A model generated the notes under the pieces. It had not been told where the DNA came from and ran no database searches. It was given only the letters and a program-made list of their open reading frames with translations. From Opitutaceae bacterium (GTDB lineage Bacteria; Verrucomicrobiota; Verrucomicrobiia; Opitutales; Opitutaceae), in contig JADJTK010000018.1 in the NCBI GenBank assembly GCA_016711225.1, positions 50,934-114,933 of the forward strand: a DNA stretch of 64,000 nucleotides. The letters are read 5' to 3'. The position numbers and the translations under genes are program-made. Of this stretch, positions 25,986 through 34,890 are shown in pieces (the stretch's first letter is position 1; every line of letters starts with the position of its first letter).

Positions 25986-26453
25986 TCACACCACCGGCTT
26001 GCGTCGGTAGAACAGCAGGCCCGGCACGGCCAGCCCCACGGCCAGCGCGGCAACGATAAACGCCGCCTTCAGCCCCTGGGTGATCGCCGTGGAAAGCAGT
26101 TCGTTGCTCAACCCCTTCTGCTGGATCTGTGCGATGGCGATCAAGGTGGTGAACAGCGGTACTCCGGGGATCATCGGGATCATCGCCGCCACCGTGAAGA
26201 CCTTCGGATGCGCACGCAGCCGTTGCGCCACGGTCACCCCGAGCAGGCTCACCGCGGCCGCCGCCAGCAGCGTGCTCCACTCGATCGGCAGCCCGCCGCC
26301 CTCGATCAGGAGGTAGCGCAATCCCCGGCCGAGCGCCCCGCCCGCCGCGCAGTAGCCGAGCACGCGTACCGGGACATTGAAGACCATGCCGAAACCCACC
26401 GCCGGCACCGCGGCCAGCGCCATCTGTTGCACCAATCCCAGGAGGAGATTCAT
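25986..26453 (-). CDS. yjjB: Threonine/serine exporter, small subunit (YjjB/DUF3815)
   Basis: 155 residues from MNLLLGLVQQMALAAVPAVG, with about four to five membrane helices. FTVAAMIPMIPGVPLFTTLI holds the conserved P-G-xP loop of the ThrE C-terminal domain. It overlaps the upstream yjjP by ATGA and is the last gene of the cobalamin operon direction. With YjjP it should form a two-part amino-acid or dicarboxylate exporter of the inner membrane. Confidence 0.85.
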   Translation of the reverse strand: MNLLLGLVQQMALAAVPAVGFGMVFNVPVRVLGYCAAGGALGRGLRYLLIEGGGLPIEWSTLLAAAAVSLLGVTVAQRLRAHPKVFTVAAMIPMIPGVPLFTTLIAIAQIQQKGLSNELLSTAITQGLKAAFIVAALAVGLAVPGLLFYRRKPVV

Positions 26454-27250
26454 AGCCAGGCCCACACTTTCCAGACCGTCATCGCCAAGAGGATTCCGGC
26501 GCAGGCGCCGGTGGAGAGCAGCACCGCGTACATGCCGCGCGCCAGCCCCGTATTGATGTAGCCCTTCACCATGTCGGAAACCGAATTGATCAACGGAAAC
26601 CCCGGCACGAGCAGCAACACGCAACTCGCCATCGCCACCCGGGGTGTCGCGCCGAGCTGGTAGATCGCCCCCTGCCCCGCGATCGAGGTGGCAACGAAGG
26701 CCGTTACGAAAAAATTCACCATCGGATTGAAGTGCAGCCGCACCAACTGGAGACGCACGGCCATGGCCACGCCCGCCGCCACCAACGACACCCCGCAGCT
26801 CGTCCAGTCCGCCCCGATCAGCCGCGCAAAGCACGCGCACGAGAGTCCGATCATCACCGACGTGATCCACCGCGGGTAACGGAACGGCCGTATCGCCTCG
26901 AAGCGCGCCCGGTAGCCGGCGGCGTCGAGCTCGCCCCCCTCGGTCGCCAACACCGCCCGCTGCACCTCGGTGACCATGTGCATACTGATGCCGCGGTCCT
27001 CATTGCGTCGCACCGAGGTGATACAGTGGCCTTCCCCCAAGGTGGTGACGACCACCGCGTTGGCCAGCAACGCCACCTCCGCGCGCTCCACCCCGAGGGC
27101 CAGGGCCAGTCGGCGGGTGAGATTCTCGACCAGCGCGCTCTCGGCGCCGTGCTGAAGCAACGTCAGCCCCGTCTCCACGCAAAGCCGGGTGGCCTCGCGT
27201 TGTTGCGGCTCAGTGAGCGGAAGCGGTTTTCTGATCGGTGCTGGATCCAT
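26450..27250 (-). CDS. yjjP: Threonine/serine exporter, large subunit (YjjP/DUF1212)
   Basis: 266 residues from MDPAPIRKPLPLTEPQQ. The soluble N-terminal half has CVETGLTLLQHGAESALVEN and ALGVERAEVALLANAVVVTT, typical of the DUF1212 part of ThrE. Five membrane helices follow from about residue 120, with VLLLVPGFPLINSVSDMVKG as the conserved P-G-FP-x-N motif. It starts 34 bases after cobQ. Its link to cobalamin genes may reflect threonine as precursor of the aminopropanol arm, but this is speculative. Confidence 0.85.
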   Translation of the reverse strand: MDPAPIRKPLPLTEPQQREATRLCVETGLTLLQHGAESALVENLTRRLALALGVERAEVALLANAVVVTTLGEGHCITSVRRNEDRGISMHMVTEVQRAVLATEGGELDAAGYRARFEAIRPFRYPRWITSVMIGLSCACFARLIGADWTSCGVSLVAAGVAMAVRLQLVRLHFNPMVNFFVTAFVATSIAGQGAIYQLGATPRVAMASCVLLLVPGFPLINSVSDMVKGYINTGLARGMYAVLLSTGACAGILLAMTVWKVWAWL

Positions 27251-27284
27251 GGGCAAGAGGTGGAGATGGCGGCAATGGCGCCGG

Positions 27285-28739
27285 TCACAAGCCCAGATAG
27301 CGCCGGACCGGGCCGAGGTCGATATGCGCCGCCAGGTGATCGGCCATCTGGGCGTAGACTTCCTGGCGTTTTTCCGCCCACGGCGTCGGATCTGCCCGGT
27401 GGTCGGCGAGTCCGGCGGCCGCGGCCACCTTGCGGCGCACCTCCGGCACTTCGAACCAACCATGCAGATACGTGCCCCAAACGTTGCCACGGCGCTGCCC
27501 TTCCGGCCGCGGGCCGTTGGCGTCGCTCACCGTCTGCAACGCGTCGCAGGGCTGAGTGGGCGTGCTGCGCCCCATGTGGATCTCGTACGCCTGCCAGCGG
27601 CGGCCGTCGCACTCGGCGGTCACCTGCTGCACGATCTTGTCGGGCCGGAAACCGGTGGTGATCGGCAACAATCCGATCCCCGGCTCCGAACCGGCGTCGC
27701 CAGCCAAGCCCTCCGGATCGTGCAGGCGCTCACCGAGCATCTGGTATCCACCGCACAGGCCGATGATGAGCACCCCGCGCTGCGCCGCAGCGGCGATGGC
27801 CTCGTACCAGCCGTTGACCCGCAGCCAGCGTAGATCGCCGAGCGTGTTCTTCGAGCCCGGCAGCACGATCACCTTGGCGCCGGCGAGTTGAGCCGGGTCG
27901 TTCACCCAATGAGTGCGCACGCCCGCGTCGTCCCACCACGGCTGGCAGTCGGTGATGTTGGCCACGCGCGGATAGCGGATCCACGCCACGGTGTCGCCGG
28001 TGCCGCGATCCTCGTCGCCCCGGTCAAACCCGTCCTCGGCCTCCGGTTGCAGGTCGCGGCGCAGCGGCAGGGTGCCCAGCACGGCCAACCCCGGGGCATA
28101 CGGCGCCAACTGCGCATCCGGATCGGCAAACAACGCCAGGTCGCCCCGGAAACGGTTGATGATGGCGCCGAGGCTGCGCGGCCGATCGGCGCCGGGCAAC
28201 AGGTTCCAAGTGCCGGCCAGTTGCGCAAAGACGCCGCCGCGATCGATGTCGCCCACCAGCAGCCAGCGCCCGTCGAGATGCCGCACCGGTCGCAGGTTCA
28301 CCACGTCGCGGTCCATGAGATTCAACTCCACCGGAGAGCCCGCACCCTCGAGCACGAGCACGTCGCACCGCTCGCGCCAGCCGTCGAGCACCCCCGTCAC
28401 GTGGCGCCACAGCCGGTCGTGTTGCAGGTAATAATCCTGCGCGGCCAAGTGGCCCTCGGCCTGGCCGTTGAGGATGAGTTGGGAGCCGAGCCGGCCGCTC
28501 GGTTTGAGCAGGATCGGGTTCATCTCGGCCGTCGGCTGGAGCCCGCACGCCTCGGCCTGCATCGCCTGCGCCCGGGCGATCTCGCCGCCCTCCGGCAGCG
28601 CCCAGGCGTTGTTCGACATGTTCTGCGTCTTGCACGGGGCCACGCGCACTCCCTGTCGGCGCAGCCACGCGCACAAGGCGGTGGCCACCCAAGTCTTGCC
28701 AACGCTGGATCCCGTGCCGAGCACCCCGATGGCTTTCAT
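27285..28739 (-). CDS. cobQ: Cobyric acid synthase
   Basis: 484 residues from MKAIGVLGTGSSVGKTW. The N-terminal dethiobiotin-synthetase-like domain has the P-loop GTGSSVGKTW and TQNMSNNAWALPEGGEIARA. The C-terminal type 1 glutamine amidotransferase has the nucleophile Cys in GLCGGYQMLGERLHDP and a late His in YLHGWFEVPE. It amidates side chains b, d, e and g of adenosylcobyrinic acid diamide. In a salvage setting it also acts on cobyric-acid-level intermediates. It is a member of the riboswitch-led minus-strand operon, about 215 bases after cobO. Confidence 0.95.
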   Translation of the reverse strand: MKAIGVLGTGSSVGKTWVATALCAWLRRQGVRVAPCKTQNMSNNAWALPEGGEIARAQAMQAEACGLQPTAEMNPILLKPSGRLGSQLILNGQAEGHLAAQDYYLQHDRLWRHVTGVLDGWRERCDVLVLEGAGSPVELNLMDRDVVNLRPVRHLDGRWLLVGDIDRGGVFAQLAGTWNLLPGADRPRSLGAIINRFRGDLALFADPDAQLAPYAPGLAVLGTLPLRRDLQPEAEDGFDRGDEDRGTGDTVAWIRYPRVANITDCQPWWDDAGVRTHWVNDPAQLAGAKVIVLPGSKNTLGDLRWLRVNGWYEAIAAAAQRGVLIIGLCGGYQMLGERLHDPEGLAGDAGSEPGIGLLPITTGFRPDKIVQQVTAECDGRRWQAYEIHMGRSTPTQPCDALQTVSDANGPRPEGQRRGNVWGTYLHGWFEVPEVRRKVAAAAGLADHRADPTPWAEKRQEVYAQMADHLAAHIDLGPVRRYLGL

Positions 28740-28954
28740 GTCCCCGTACTGGTGACCACAATTCCGTTCCTGTTCGATCTCATTTTCATTCTCCTTCTCG
28801 TCTTCGTTCTCTTTCTCCTACTCCTACTCCTACCGATCGATCGGTCGGATTGGTCGGATCCGTCGGATCATTCTCCCGACTCCTCCTTCTGCCTTCTTCC
28901 TTCTGCACTCTGCGTTCTTCCTTCTTCGTTAGGTCTGCCGCCCTCCGCGCCGCC

Positions 28955-29584
28955 TCAATACTCGACCCCGGCCTGCGCCTTCACTCCGGCTTTGAACGGA
29001 TGTTTCACCTCGCGCATCTCGGTGACCAGATCGGCCGCCTCGATCAAAGCCTCCGGCGCACCCCGTCCCGTGAGCACCACATGCTGGCTCGGCACTCGCA
29101 GTCGCAACCCGGCAACCACCTCGCCTACCGGCAGATAGTCATAGGCCATCGCGATATTGAGCTCGTCGAGCAGCACCAGGCCGACCTCCGGATCCTGCAT
29201 CGCCTGCACCGCAATCGCCCAACCCGTACGCACCGCCTCGACGTCGCCCGCGCGGTTCTGTGTATCCCAGGTAAAACCCTCGCCGCACCGGTGCCAGGCC
29301 AGTTGCGGACTGCGCAGGTGGCGCTCGATGGCCGCGTCGCCCGACTTGATGAACTGCACCACCACGCACCGCCGCCCGTGCCCGAGCATCCGAGTCAGCA
29401 GGCCGAAGGCGGCCGTGCTCTTCCCCTTCCCGTCGCCGGTATGAACGATCACCAGCCCACGCTTCTCCTGGGCGGCGGCGATCAGCGCGTGCATCGCCTC
29501 CTGCTTGGTCTGCATGGCGGCGCGATGGGCGGATTCCACCACAGGGTCCGTATCCACAGTTAGTGACGTAAAGATTGGTTTCAT
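28955..29584 (-). CDS. cobO: Corrinoid adenosyltransferase (CobA/CobO/BtuR family)
   Basis: 209 residues. The P-loop HTGDGKGKSTAAFG is at residues 48-61, followed by family features VVVQFIKSGD, WHRCGEGFTWDTQN and LVLLDELNIAMAYDYL. The end LVTEMREVKHPFKAGVKAQAGVEY, split as usual, is diagnostic. It transfers the adenosyl group of ATP to Co(I) corrinoids, giving coenzyme B12. The 215 bases between it and cobQ are pyrimidine-rich low-complexity sequence without a gene. Confidence 0.95.
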   Translation of the reverse strand: MKPIFTSLTVDTDPVVESAHRAAMQTKQEAMHALIAAAQEKRGLVIVHTGDGKGKSTAAFGLLTRMLGHGRRCVVVQFIKSGDAAIERHLRSPQLAWHRCGEGFTWDTQNRAGDVEAVRTGWAIAVQAMQDPEVGLVLLDELNIAMAYDYLPVGEVVAGLRLRVPSQHVVLTGRGAPEALIEAADLVTEMREVKHPFKAGVKAQAGVEY

Positions 29585-29735
29585 GGCAGTTGTTCAGTTC
29601 GTCCCCCACGGCGAGGGGTCCCAGCACCCCCTCCTGTAGACGATTGGTAGGTTAAGAAATCGTGGTGCAGTCACTCCGAGTTCTCTGTGTTCTCCTCCGC
29701 CTCAGTGCCCTCTGTGACCTGTTGAGGATCGGGTT

Positions 29736-30527
29736 TCATGGCAGCTCAAGGATCAATCCGGGGGCCATCCGCGCCTTCACGCCGAAGACCTCGGAGAACA
29801 GATCCGGGGTGAGCACCTCGTCGGGCCGGCCCACCGCCCGCATCCGGCCATCGTGCAACACCGCCACGACATCGAGGCAGCTTGCCACGCGCAGGTCGTG
29901 CAGCGACATCAACACCGTGCCCCCCTCCCGCGTGATTTCGCGGGCGAGCATCAACACTTCGAGCACGTGCCGGGGATCCAGCGGGGCCAGCGGTTCGTCC
30001 CAAAGCTGCAGCGGCGCCGCCGTGGCGAGCGCGCGCGCCAGCAACACGCGCTGCCGCTCGCCGCCCGATAGCCGGTTCACCGGCCGTTGCGCGAGCAGCG
30101 CCAGATCGAAACGGGCCAGTGCGGCGTCCACGCCTACGTCGTCGTCGCCATGCGCGAAACGCCCCTGCGCCACCACCGAGCGAACCGAAAAGCCAAATTC
30201 AAACCGCGCCTCCTGCGGTACCCAGGCCGAGCAGCGACCACGCTCCAACGGCGAGATCGCGGCAAGATCGCGCCCGCCCCAACTCACCGCCCCGGCCGCC
30301 GGAATGATGCCGCCGGCGACCTGCAGCAGGGTGGACTTGCCCGCGCCGTTCGGACCAACGAGCCCGGCCAACGTGCCGGGCGGCAGGTGCAGACTCACAT
30401 CCGCAATACGCCCCGGCACCGTGACGCCGCGCACCGAGAGCGCGCTCTGCGGGAACGGCTCGATCACCCCGGAAGGACCCGGAGTCGGAGCAAGGGACGG
30501 GGACGTTTTGGGACGCGAATGCTTCAT
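29736..30527 (-). CDS. btuD: Cobalamin ABC transporter, ATPase
   Basis: 263 residues from MKHSRPKTSPSLAPTPG, overlapping btuC by 4 bases. Walker A is VGPNGAGKSTLL near residue 57, signature NRLSGGERQRVLLARALA, Walker B LQLWDEPLAPLD and switch His in MSLHDLRVA. It drives BtuC-mediated uptake of corrinoid delivered by BtuF. The N-terminal ~25 residues are a low-complexity extension. Bases 29,585-29,735 between btuD and cobO hold another low-complexity intergenic sequence. Confidence 0.93.
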   Translation of the reverse strand: MKHSRPKTSPSLAPTPGPSGVIEPFPQSALSVRGVTVPGRIADVSLHLPPGTLAGLVGPNGAGKSTLLQVAGGIIPAAGAVSWGGRDLAAISPLERGRCSAWVPQEARFEFGFSVRSVVAQGRFAHGDDDVGVDAALARFDLALLAQRPVNRLSGGERQRVLLARALATAAPLQLWDEPLAPLDPRHVLEVLMLAREITREGGTVLMSLHDLRVASCLDVVAVLHDGRMRAVGRPDEVLTPDLFSEVFGVKARMAPGLILELP

Positions 30528-31501
30528 GCCTGCCTCCTCAATAACCACAGAAAAAAGGGACCACCCACGACCGCCGTCACGATGCCCAGGCGCACCCCCT
30601 CGGTGGACCGGCACACCAGATCGCACGCGAGCACGAAGGCCGCCCCCGTCACCAACGACAGCGGCACCAACCGCCGATGCTCCGGCCCGACCAGCAGCCG
30701 CAGCATGTGCGGCACAATCAGCCCCACAAAACCCACCGTCCCTGCCGCCGCGGTGGCCACGGCCGTCAGCATGGTGGAGAGCACGAGCAGGCGTCGCCGC
30801 AGGCTGCGCACATCGACCCCGAGGCTTTGCGCCTCGTCGGCCCCGAGGCTGAGCAAGTCCATTGGCCGCCCCAGCGGCCACAGCAGCGCCGCCACCACCA
30901 CAATGGGCGAGGCCATCAACGCGTGCTCCCACGTGCGATCCTCCAACCCGCCCAACAACCAGAAAAGTATCTGCGTATTGCGCTCGTACAGCGACGTCTG
31001 GCTTGAGAGCACATAACTCGTCACCGCCCCCAGCAGCGCGTTGAGCGCCACACCGGCGAGCAGGAGCCGCTCGGTACTGGCGCCACGCTGAGCCAACGCG
31101 ATCACCGCAAAGGTGGCGGCAAACGCCCCCACGATGGCCGCCGCTGGCAAGACCCAGAGCGAGATTGCCGCCGCACCGCAGGCGATCGCCACCACCGCAC
31201 CTGCCGCCCCCCCGGCGCTCACGCCGAGCAGGCCGGGACTGGCGAGGCTGTTGCGGAAATACGCCTGCATCACCAAGCCGCTGGCCGAGAGCGCCGCCCC
31301 CACCAGGACCGCCACGATCAGCCGCGGCAAACGGATCTGCCAAAGCACCGTGGCGGCAAGTTCGTCGTGGCGCAGCAGTCCCTCCCAAATCCGCGCCGGA
31401 CTCATCATGAGATCGCCGACACCAAGCGAAAGCACCGCCAACCCCATCAGCAGCAGCAACGCCACCGGCAGCGCCCAGCGCACCAGCCGTGCCGGCATCA
31501 T
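30524..31501 (-). CDS. btuC: Cobalamin ABC transporter, permease (FecCD family)
   Basis: 325 residues from MMPARLVRWALPVALLLLMG, about ten membrane helices. RLPRLIVAVLVGAALSASG is the family's first signature and GTVGFVGLIVPHMLRLLVGP followed by EHR the coupling-helix region. The start overlaps the btuF stop by 4 bases. It forms the inner-membrane channel of BtuCD-F. Confidence 0.95.
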   Translation of the reverse strand: MMPARLVRWALPVALLLLMGLAVLSLGVGDLMMSPARIWEGLLRHDELAATVLWQIRLPRLIVAVLVGAALSASGLVMQAYFRNSLASPGLLGVSAGGAAGAVVAIACGAAAISLWVLPAAAIVGAFAATFAVIALAQRGASTERLLLAGVALNALLGAVTSYVLSSQTSLYERNTQILFWLLGGLEDRTWEHALMASPIVVVAALLWPLGRPMDLLSLGADEAQSLGVDVRSLRRRLLVLSTMLTAVATAAAGTVGFVGLIVPHMLRLLVGPEHRRLVPLSLVTGAAFVLACDLVCRSTEGVRLGIVTAVVGGPFFLWLLRRQA

Positions 31502-32352
31502 GGAAACACCTCCGGGTGCAGCTGCCGCGCGAGCTGCTCGTAGGCGTCGATCCGATAATGGGTGACGCAGCTCATCAGCGATGCCGCGATCAGGACCGCG
31601 CGGCCCTCCCGGACCGCCGCCATGAACTTGTACGGAACCAGCCCGCGATACGGCGCGAGCGCCGTCTCCCGCTCGCTGCCCATCAAAACCACCGCCTCCA
31701 CCGGCCAGGAGAGCATCTGCTCGCTCGGGACGGCGGCGTGCCCGTGCAGGTGGCCGAGAGTGGCGGCAAGGTTCTCCGCGCCGGCATGGGCGCAGAGGTC
31801 GGCAAAAGTGGTCTCGTCGCCCGGGATCATGCCGTACGTCGAGGGGGCGATCACGCGCACCGGCCGCACCCCCGCCAGCTTCGCGCGCAGCGCCGTCACA
31901 CGGGCTTCGCAGGCGGCAATCACCGCCTCCGCCCTCGCCTCCGCCCCGAGCTCGCGGGCGAGCAGCCGCAGGTTGGCGTAACAATCCTCCAATGTCTTGT
32001 AGCGGTCGAAGACCAACACGCGCACCCCGGCGCGCTGCAGCTGAGTGACCCACTCCGCCCGGCTGTAGTCGGCCACCAACACCAGAGTGGGGGTGAACTT
32101 CAGCATCGTTTCGGCGTCGCCCAGCCCGATCCTCGGATACTTCTCGGCCTCCTGCGCCACCACGGAAAACTCGGGTTTGCGCGAGAGATGGCTGAGGGCG
32201 GCGATCTGCGCCGGCTCGGCGAGCGCGAGCAGCAACTCATCGGATCCCACCGTCTGTGAAACAACCCGCACCGGACCAGCCGCCGGCTCCGCCGCCCCAA
32301 GAAGGGAGCAGAGGAACCAGAATACGGCTAGCAACCGGAGCGGGGTTCTCAT
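31498..32352 (-). CDS. btuF: Cobalamin-binding periplasmic protein
   Basis: 284 residues from MRTPLRLLAVFWFLCSLLGA, a cleavable signal peptide. The two-lobed helical-backbone binding protein has VGSDELLLALAEPAQIAALS, then TLVLVADYSRAEW and RVLVFDRYKTLEDCYANLR. It hands corrinoid from the outer-membrane receptor to BtuCD. It starts 16 bases after btuB. An upstream in-frame ATG at 32,454 overlaps btuB and is unlikely. Confidence 0.9.
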   Translation of the reverse strand: MRTPLRLLAVFWFLCSLLGAAEPAAGPVRVVSQTVGSDELLLALAEPAQIAALSHLSRKPEFSVVAQEAEKYPRIGLGDAETMLKFTPTLVLVADYSRAEWVTQLQRAGVRVLVFDRYKTLEDCYANLRLLARELGAEARAEAVIAACEARVTALRAKLAGVRPVRVIAPSTYGMIPGDETTFADLCAHAGAENLAATLGHLHGHAAVPSEQMLSWPVEAVVLMGSERETALAPYRGLVPYKFMAAVREGRAVLIAASLMSCVTHYRIDAYEQLARQLHPEVFP

Positions 32353-32368
32353 GAGCGTGAGAAGGGAG

Positions 32369-34192
32369 TTAGAATTTCCACTCGATCCCGCCGAAGGTGC
32401 GAAGCGGGAGGGCGTCGTAGCCGGCGGTCTCCTGATACTGTTCGTTGAGTGCATTCTCGACCCGCACCTTCAGCAGCAGGTTCTTCCGGACCTCGTAGCT
32501 CGTGAACAGGCGCACGGTGGTGTAGTCCTCGAGCGGGGCGTAGGTGTCGACGCGGGCGGCCACGATCCGCAGGCCGGCGCCCACCGTCCACGCCTCGTGC
32601 GGTTGCGCGCTCACCTCGGCATCGAGGGTATGGCGCGGTTGGCGTGGGAGGCGGGTATCGGCGGTGGTGTCGCGCGCCTCGAGGTAGGTGTAGGCGAGGC
32701 GGCCACGGACGCCCTTGGTGAGGGCCAAGCTCACCGCAGTCTCGACGCCGGAGGACTTCGCGCGGGTGACGTTCTCCATGCGGCCGATCCAGCTGGCCGG
32801 ATCGGACACGTACACGAGGCGGTCGCTGTAGCGCGTCTGGAAATAGGTGACGCTCAGGTTGGCGATCTCACCGAAAAGCTTCTGGTCGACTCCGGCATCC
32901 CAGCCAGTGGATTTCTCGGCCTTGAGGTCGGGATTGGGCATCATGCCCCAGGCGGGATTGCCATCGCGATCGTCGTCGGACGGGGCGCAGAAACCGCTGC
33001 CGGCGGAGGCGTGCAGCTTCGTGCCCGCCCGCGGCAGCCAGGAGGCGCCCGTGCGCCAGGTCCAAGCGGAGCCGAACGTCTCGAAATCGTCGTAACGCAC
33101 CCCCGCGTTGACCGTGGAGGTCTTGGAGGGATGCACCGTTGTCGAAAGATAACCGGCGCTGTTGTCGGCCGTGGTGCCCACACCGTCGCTGCTGTGGTGG
33201 TCGCGTTCGAGCGAGGCGCCAGCGACGATCTCGGCGTCCTCGAAATCGTACCAGGTGTTCTGCCAATCCACGACGTCGCGGCGATCGCGGATCTCCGAAG
33301 GATAGTCGCTCACGTAGGTGTAGCGGCGCTGCTGCTGGCCGGCGGTCAGACGCGTGGCGAAATCCTTGTCCCGGCTCCATTGCGCATAGACCGTGGAGAG
33401 ATGGTTGTCGGCCGCCACCGCGGCATTGCCATAGACATACTGTTCACTGTCGCCCTGCTGGCCGCGGAAGGTCGCACCGATGAGGAGGTCCGGGGTGGGC
33501 GTGCCCTCGACACGCGTCGAGTAGCTCCAGGCGTCGAAGCCGTTGTGCGGCTGCTCGTTGTCGGTGTGAAAACGCCCGAGCGACGCGCTGTAGCCGAGCG
33601 TTCGTGTGCCGCCCGACACCGCGGCGGAGGCGCCGAGCGTATCGAAGGAGCCGAAGGTGGTGGAGACACTGCCCGTTGGCGCGCCACAACCACGGGTCGA
33701 GTCGATGAAGATCACGCCGCCCATCGCCGCGCTGCCGTAGAGCGTGCTCTGCGGCCCGCGCAGCACCTCGACGCGGTCGATGCCGGCAAGATCGGCCGAG
33801 CCGAGGAAGTTGTTGTAGCCCGCCGAGCGGGAATTCATCGGGATCCCGTCCACGACGAAGAGCGTCTGCGTCGACGACGAACCGCGGATGAAGACCGAGG
33901 TCTGCCCGCCGGGCGCACCCGTGTTGACGATATTCACACCCGGGATCGTGCCGAGGGCCGTACCCAGAGTGGTCACCTGGGCGAGGTCGAGCCGGAGCAT
34001 CGGCAGGACGTCGACGCTGCTGGTCGTGAACTGGGCGTCCTGCGGCGTACGGGTGGCGCTGACCACGTAGTCGGGCAGGTTGACGACAGCGTCATACCGC
34101 GAGTTCTGGCCCGCAGCTGTGGCTGTCAGGACAAGGCAAGAGATGCCGGCCGCGACGGCCGACGAGGGTGTGTGGAGATGCCGATTGAGCAT
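32369..34192 (-). CDS. btuB: TonB-dependent outer-membrane cobalamin receptor
   Basis: 607 residues with a signal peptide (MLNRHLHTPSSAVAAGIS...). A TonB box lies near residue 40 (LPDYVVSATRTP), the plug domain has GTALGTIPGVNIVNTG and QTSVFIRGSSSTQTLFVVDG, and a 22-strand barrel ends in the classical C-terminal Phe (FGGIEWKF). It is first in the operon and preceded by a cobalamin riboswitch, which supports the substrate. Size matches E. coli BtuB. Confidence 0.93.
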   Translation of the reverse strand: MLNRHLHTPSSAVAAGISCLVLTATAAGQNSRYDAVVNLPDYVVSATRTPQDAQFTTSSVDVLPMLRLDLAQVTTLGTALGTIPGVNIVNTGAPGGQTSVFIRGSSSTQTLFVVDGIPMNSRSAGYNNFLGSADLAGIDRVEVLRGPQSTLYGSAAMGGVIFIDSTRGCGAPTGSVSTTFGSFDTLGASAAVSGGTRTLGYSASLGRFHTDNEQPHNGFDAWSYSTRVEGTPTPDLLIGATFRGQQGDSEQYVYGNAAVAADNHLSTVYAQWSRDKDFATRLTAGQQQRRYTYVSDYPSEIRDRRDVVDWQNTWYDFEDAEIVAGASLERDHHSSDGVGTTADNSAGYLSTTVHPSKTSTVNAGVRYDDFETFGSAWTWRTGASWLPRAGTKLHASAGSGFCAPSDDDRDGNPAWGMMPNPDLKAEKSTGWDAGVDQKLFGEIANLSVTYFQTRYSDRLVYVSDPASWIGRMENVTRAKSSGVETAVSLALTKGVRGRLAYTYLEARDTTADTRLPRQPRHTLDAEVSAQPHEAWTVGAGLRIVAARVDTYAPLEDYTTVRLFTSYEVRKNLLLKVRVENALNEQYQETAGYDALPLRTFGGIEWKF

Positions 34193-34349
34193 GGAGATCG
34201 TGTGCGGGAGAGCAGGGACGATCGATCGCCATGCCTACGAACCTGGAGGGGCCGTCGGCGGAAGCGCATTCCTACTCCCACCCTTCATTTGATGCGATGA
34301 AGTGAGTCCGCCCGGAGCGGAACGGTCCGCGTCGGGCGAGGTGAGGCTG

Positions 34350-34530
34350 AGCAGGCAGGTATTCGGGCTTCAGGTTTGTGTGGCGCGCGCTTTCGCGCGA
34401 CCGCCGACTCCTCGCCCCTCGCCTTCACCGGATTGATGCCCGGCTGGCTTTTCCCGTCGTTGGACGGGAGAGGGGTCTGTGACCTGTTACCGCAGCGCAA
34501 CTGCGGCCGATTTGCACGGCCTTCCCTACG
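34350..34530 (-). promoter_or_regulatory. Cobalamin riboswitch controlling the btu-cob operon
   Basis: Read on the minus strand: AGGGAAGGCCGTGCAAATC, CGGCCGCAGTTGCGCTGCGG and TAACAGGTC, then AAAAGCCAGCCGGGCATCAA and finally GAAGCCCGAATACCTGCC. These are, in order, the conserved P3-P6 core, the B12-box equivalent and the 3' closing strand of the AdoCbl riboswitch. It ends about 155 bases before btuB. It should repress expression when cobalamin is plentiful. Confidence 0.92.
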
Positions 34531-34625
34531 TTGCTCAGCATAACGGCGCCGGGTTCGATGCCCCGACGCGCTTCCAAAGAACGCGCTGAGGGATGAGCGC
34601 CGCGGCCGCGCGTTTCAAGCGACAA

Positions 34626-34648
34626 GTTCGCGCATCGTTTGCGCGAAC
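34626..34648. repeat. Perfect inverted repeat between btuB riboswitch and bglX
   Basis: GTTCGCGCA (34,626-34,634) and TGCGCGAAC (34,640-34,648) flank a 5-base spacer. It lies 240 bases before the beta-glucosidase gene and could be an operator for a sugar-responsive regulator. The rest of 34,531-34,890 shows no gene. Confidence 0.5.
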
Positions 34649-34890
34649 CTGCGCGGAGATTGTCCGTGTGCTACCGCCAGCCTCACACCGGATCCCGGTC
34701 CGTCTCGGGGCCGGACAGCCGTATCACGCGCCGGCGCCGCGACCCGGCTCGGGCCCTGCGAAAGCCATCGGGCGACGGCTTGAACGCTTCCTGGATCGGC
34801 TCTAAAGCTCGCCCCCCTAGAACCGATTGGGCCAGTAAGACGATTGCCTCTCGTGCTCCGTCCGTTCTGCGTTCGTCCCCTCCTTCCGCC

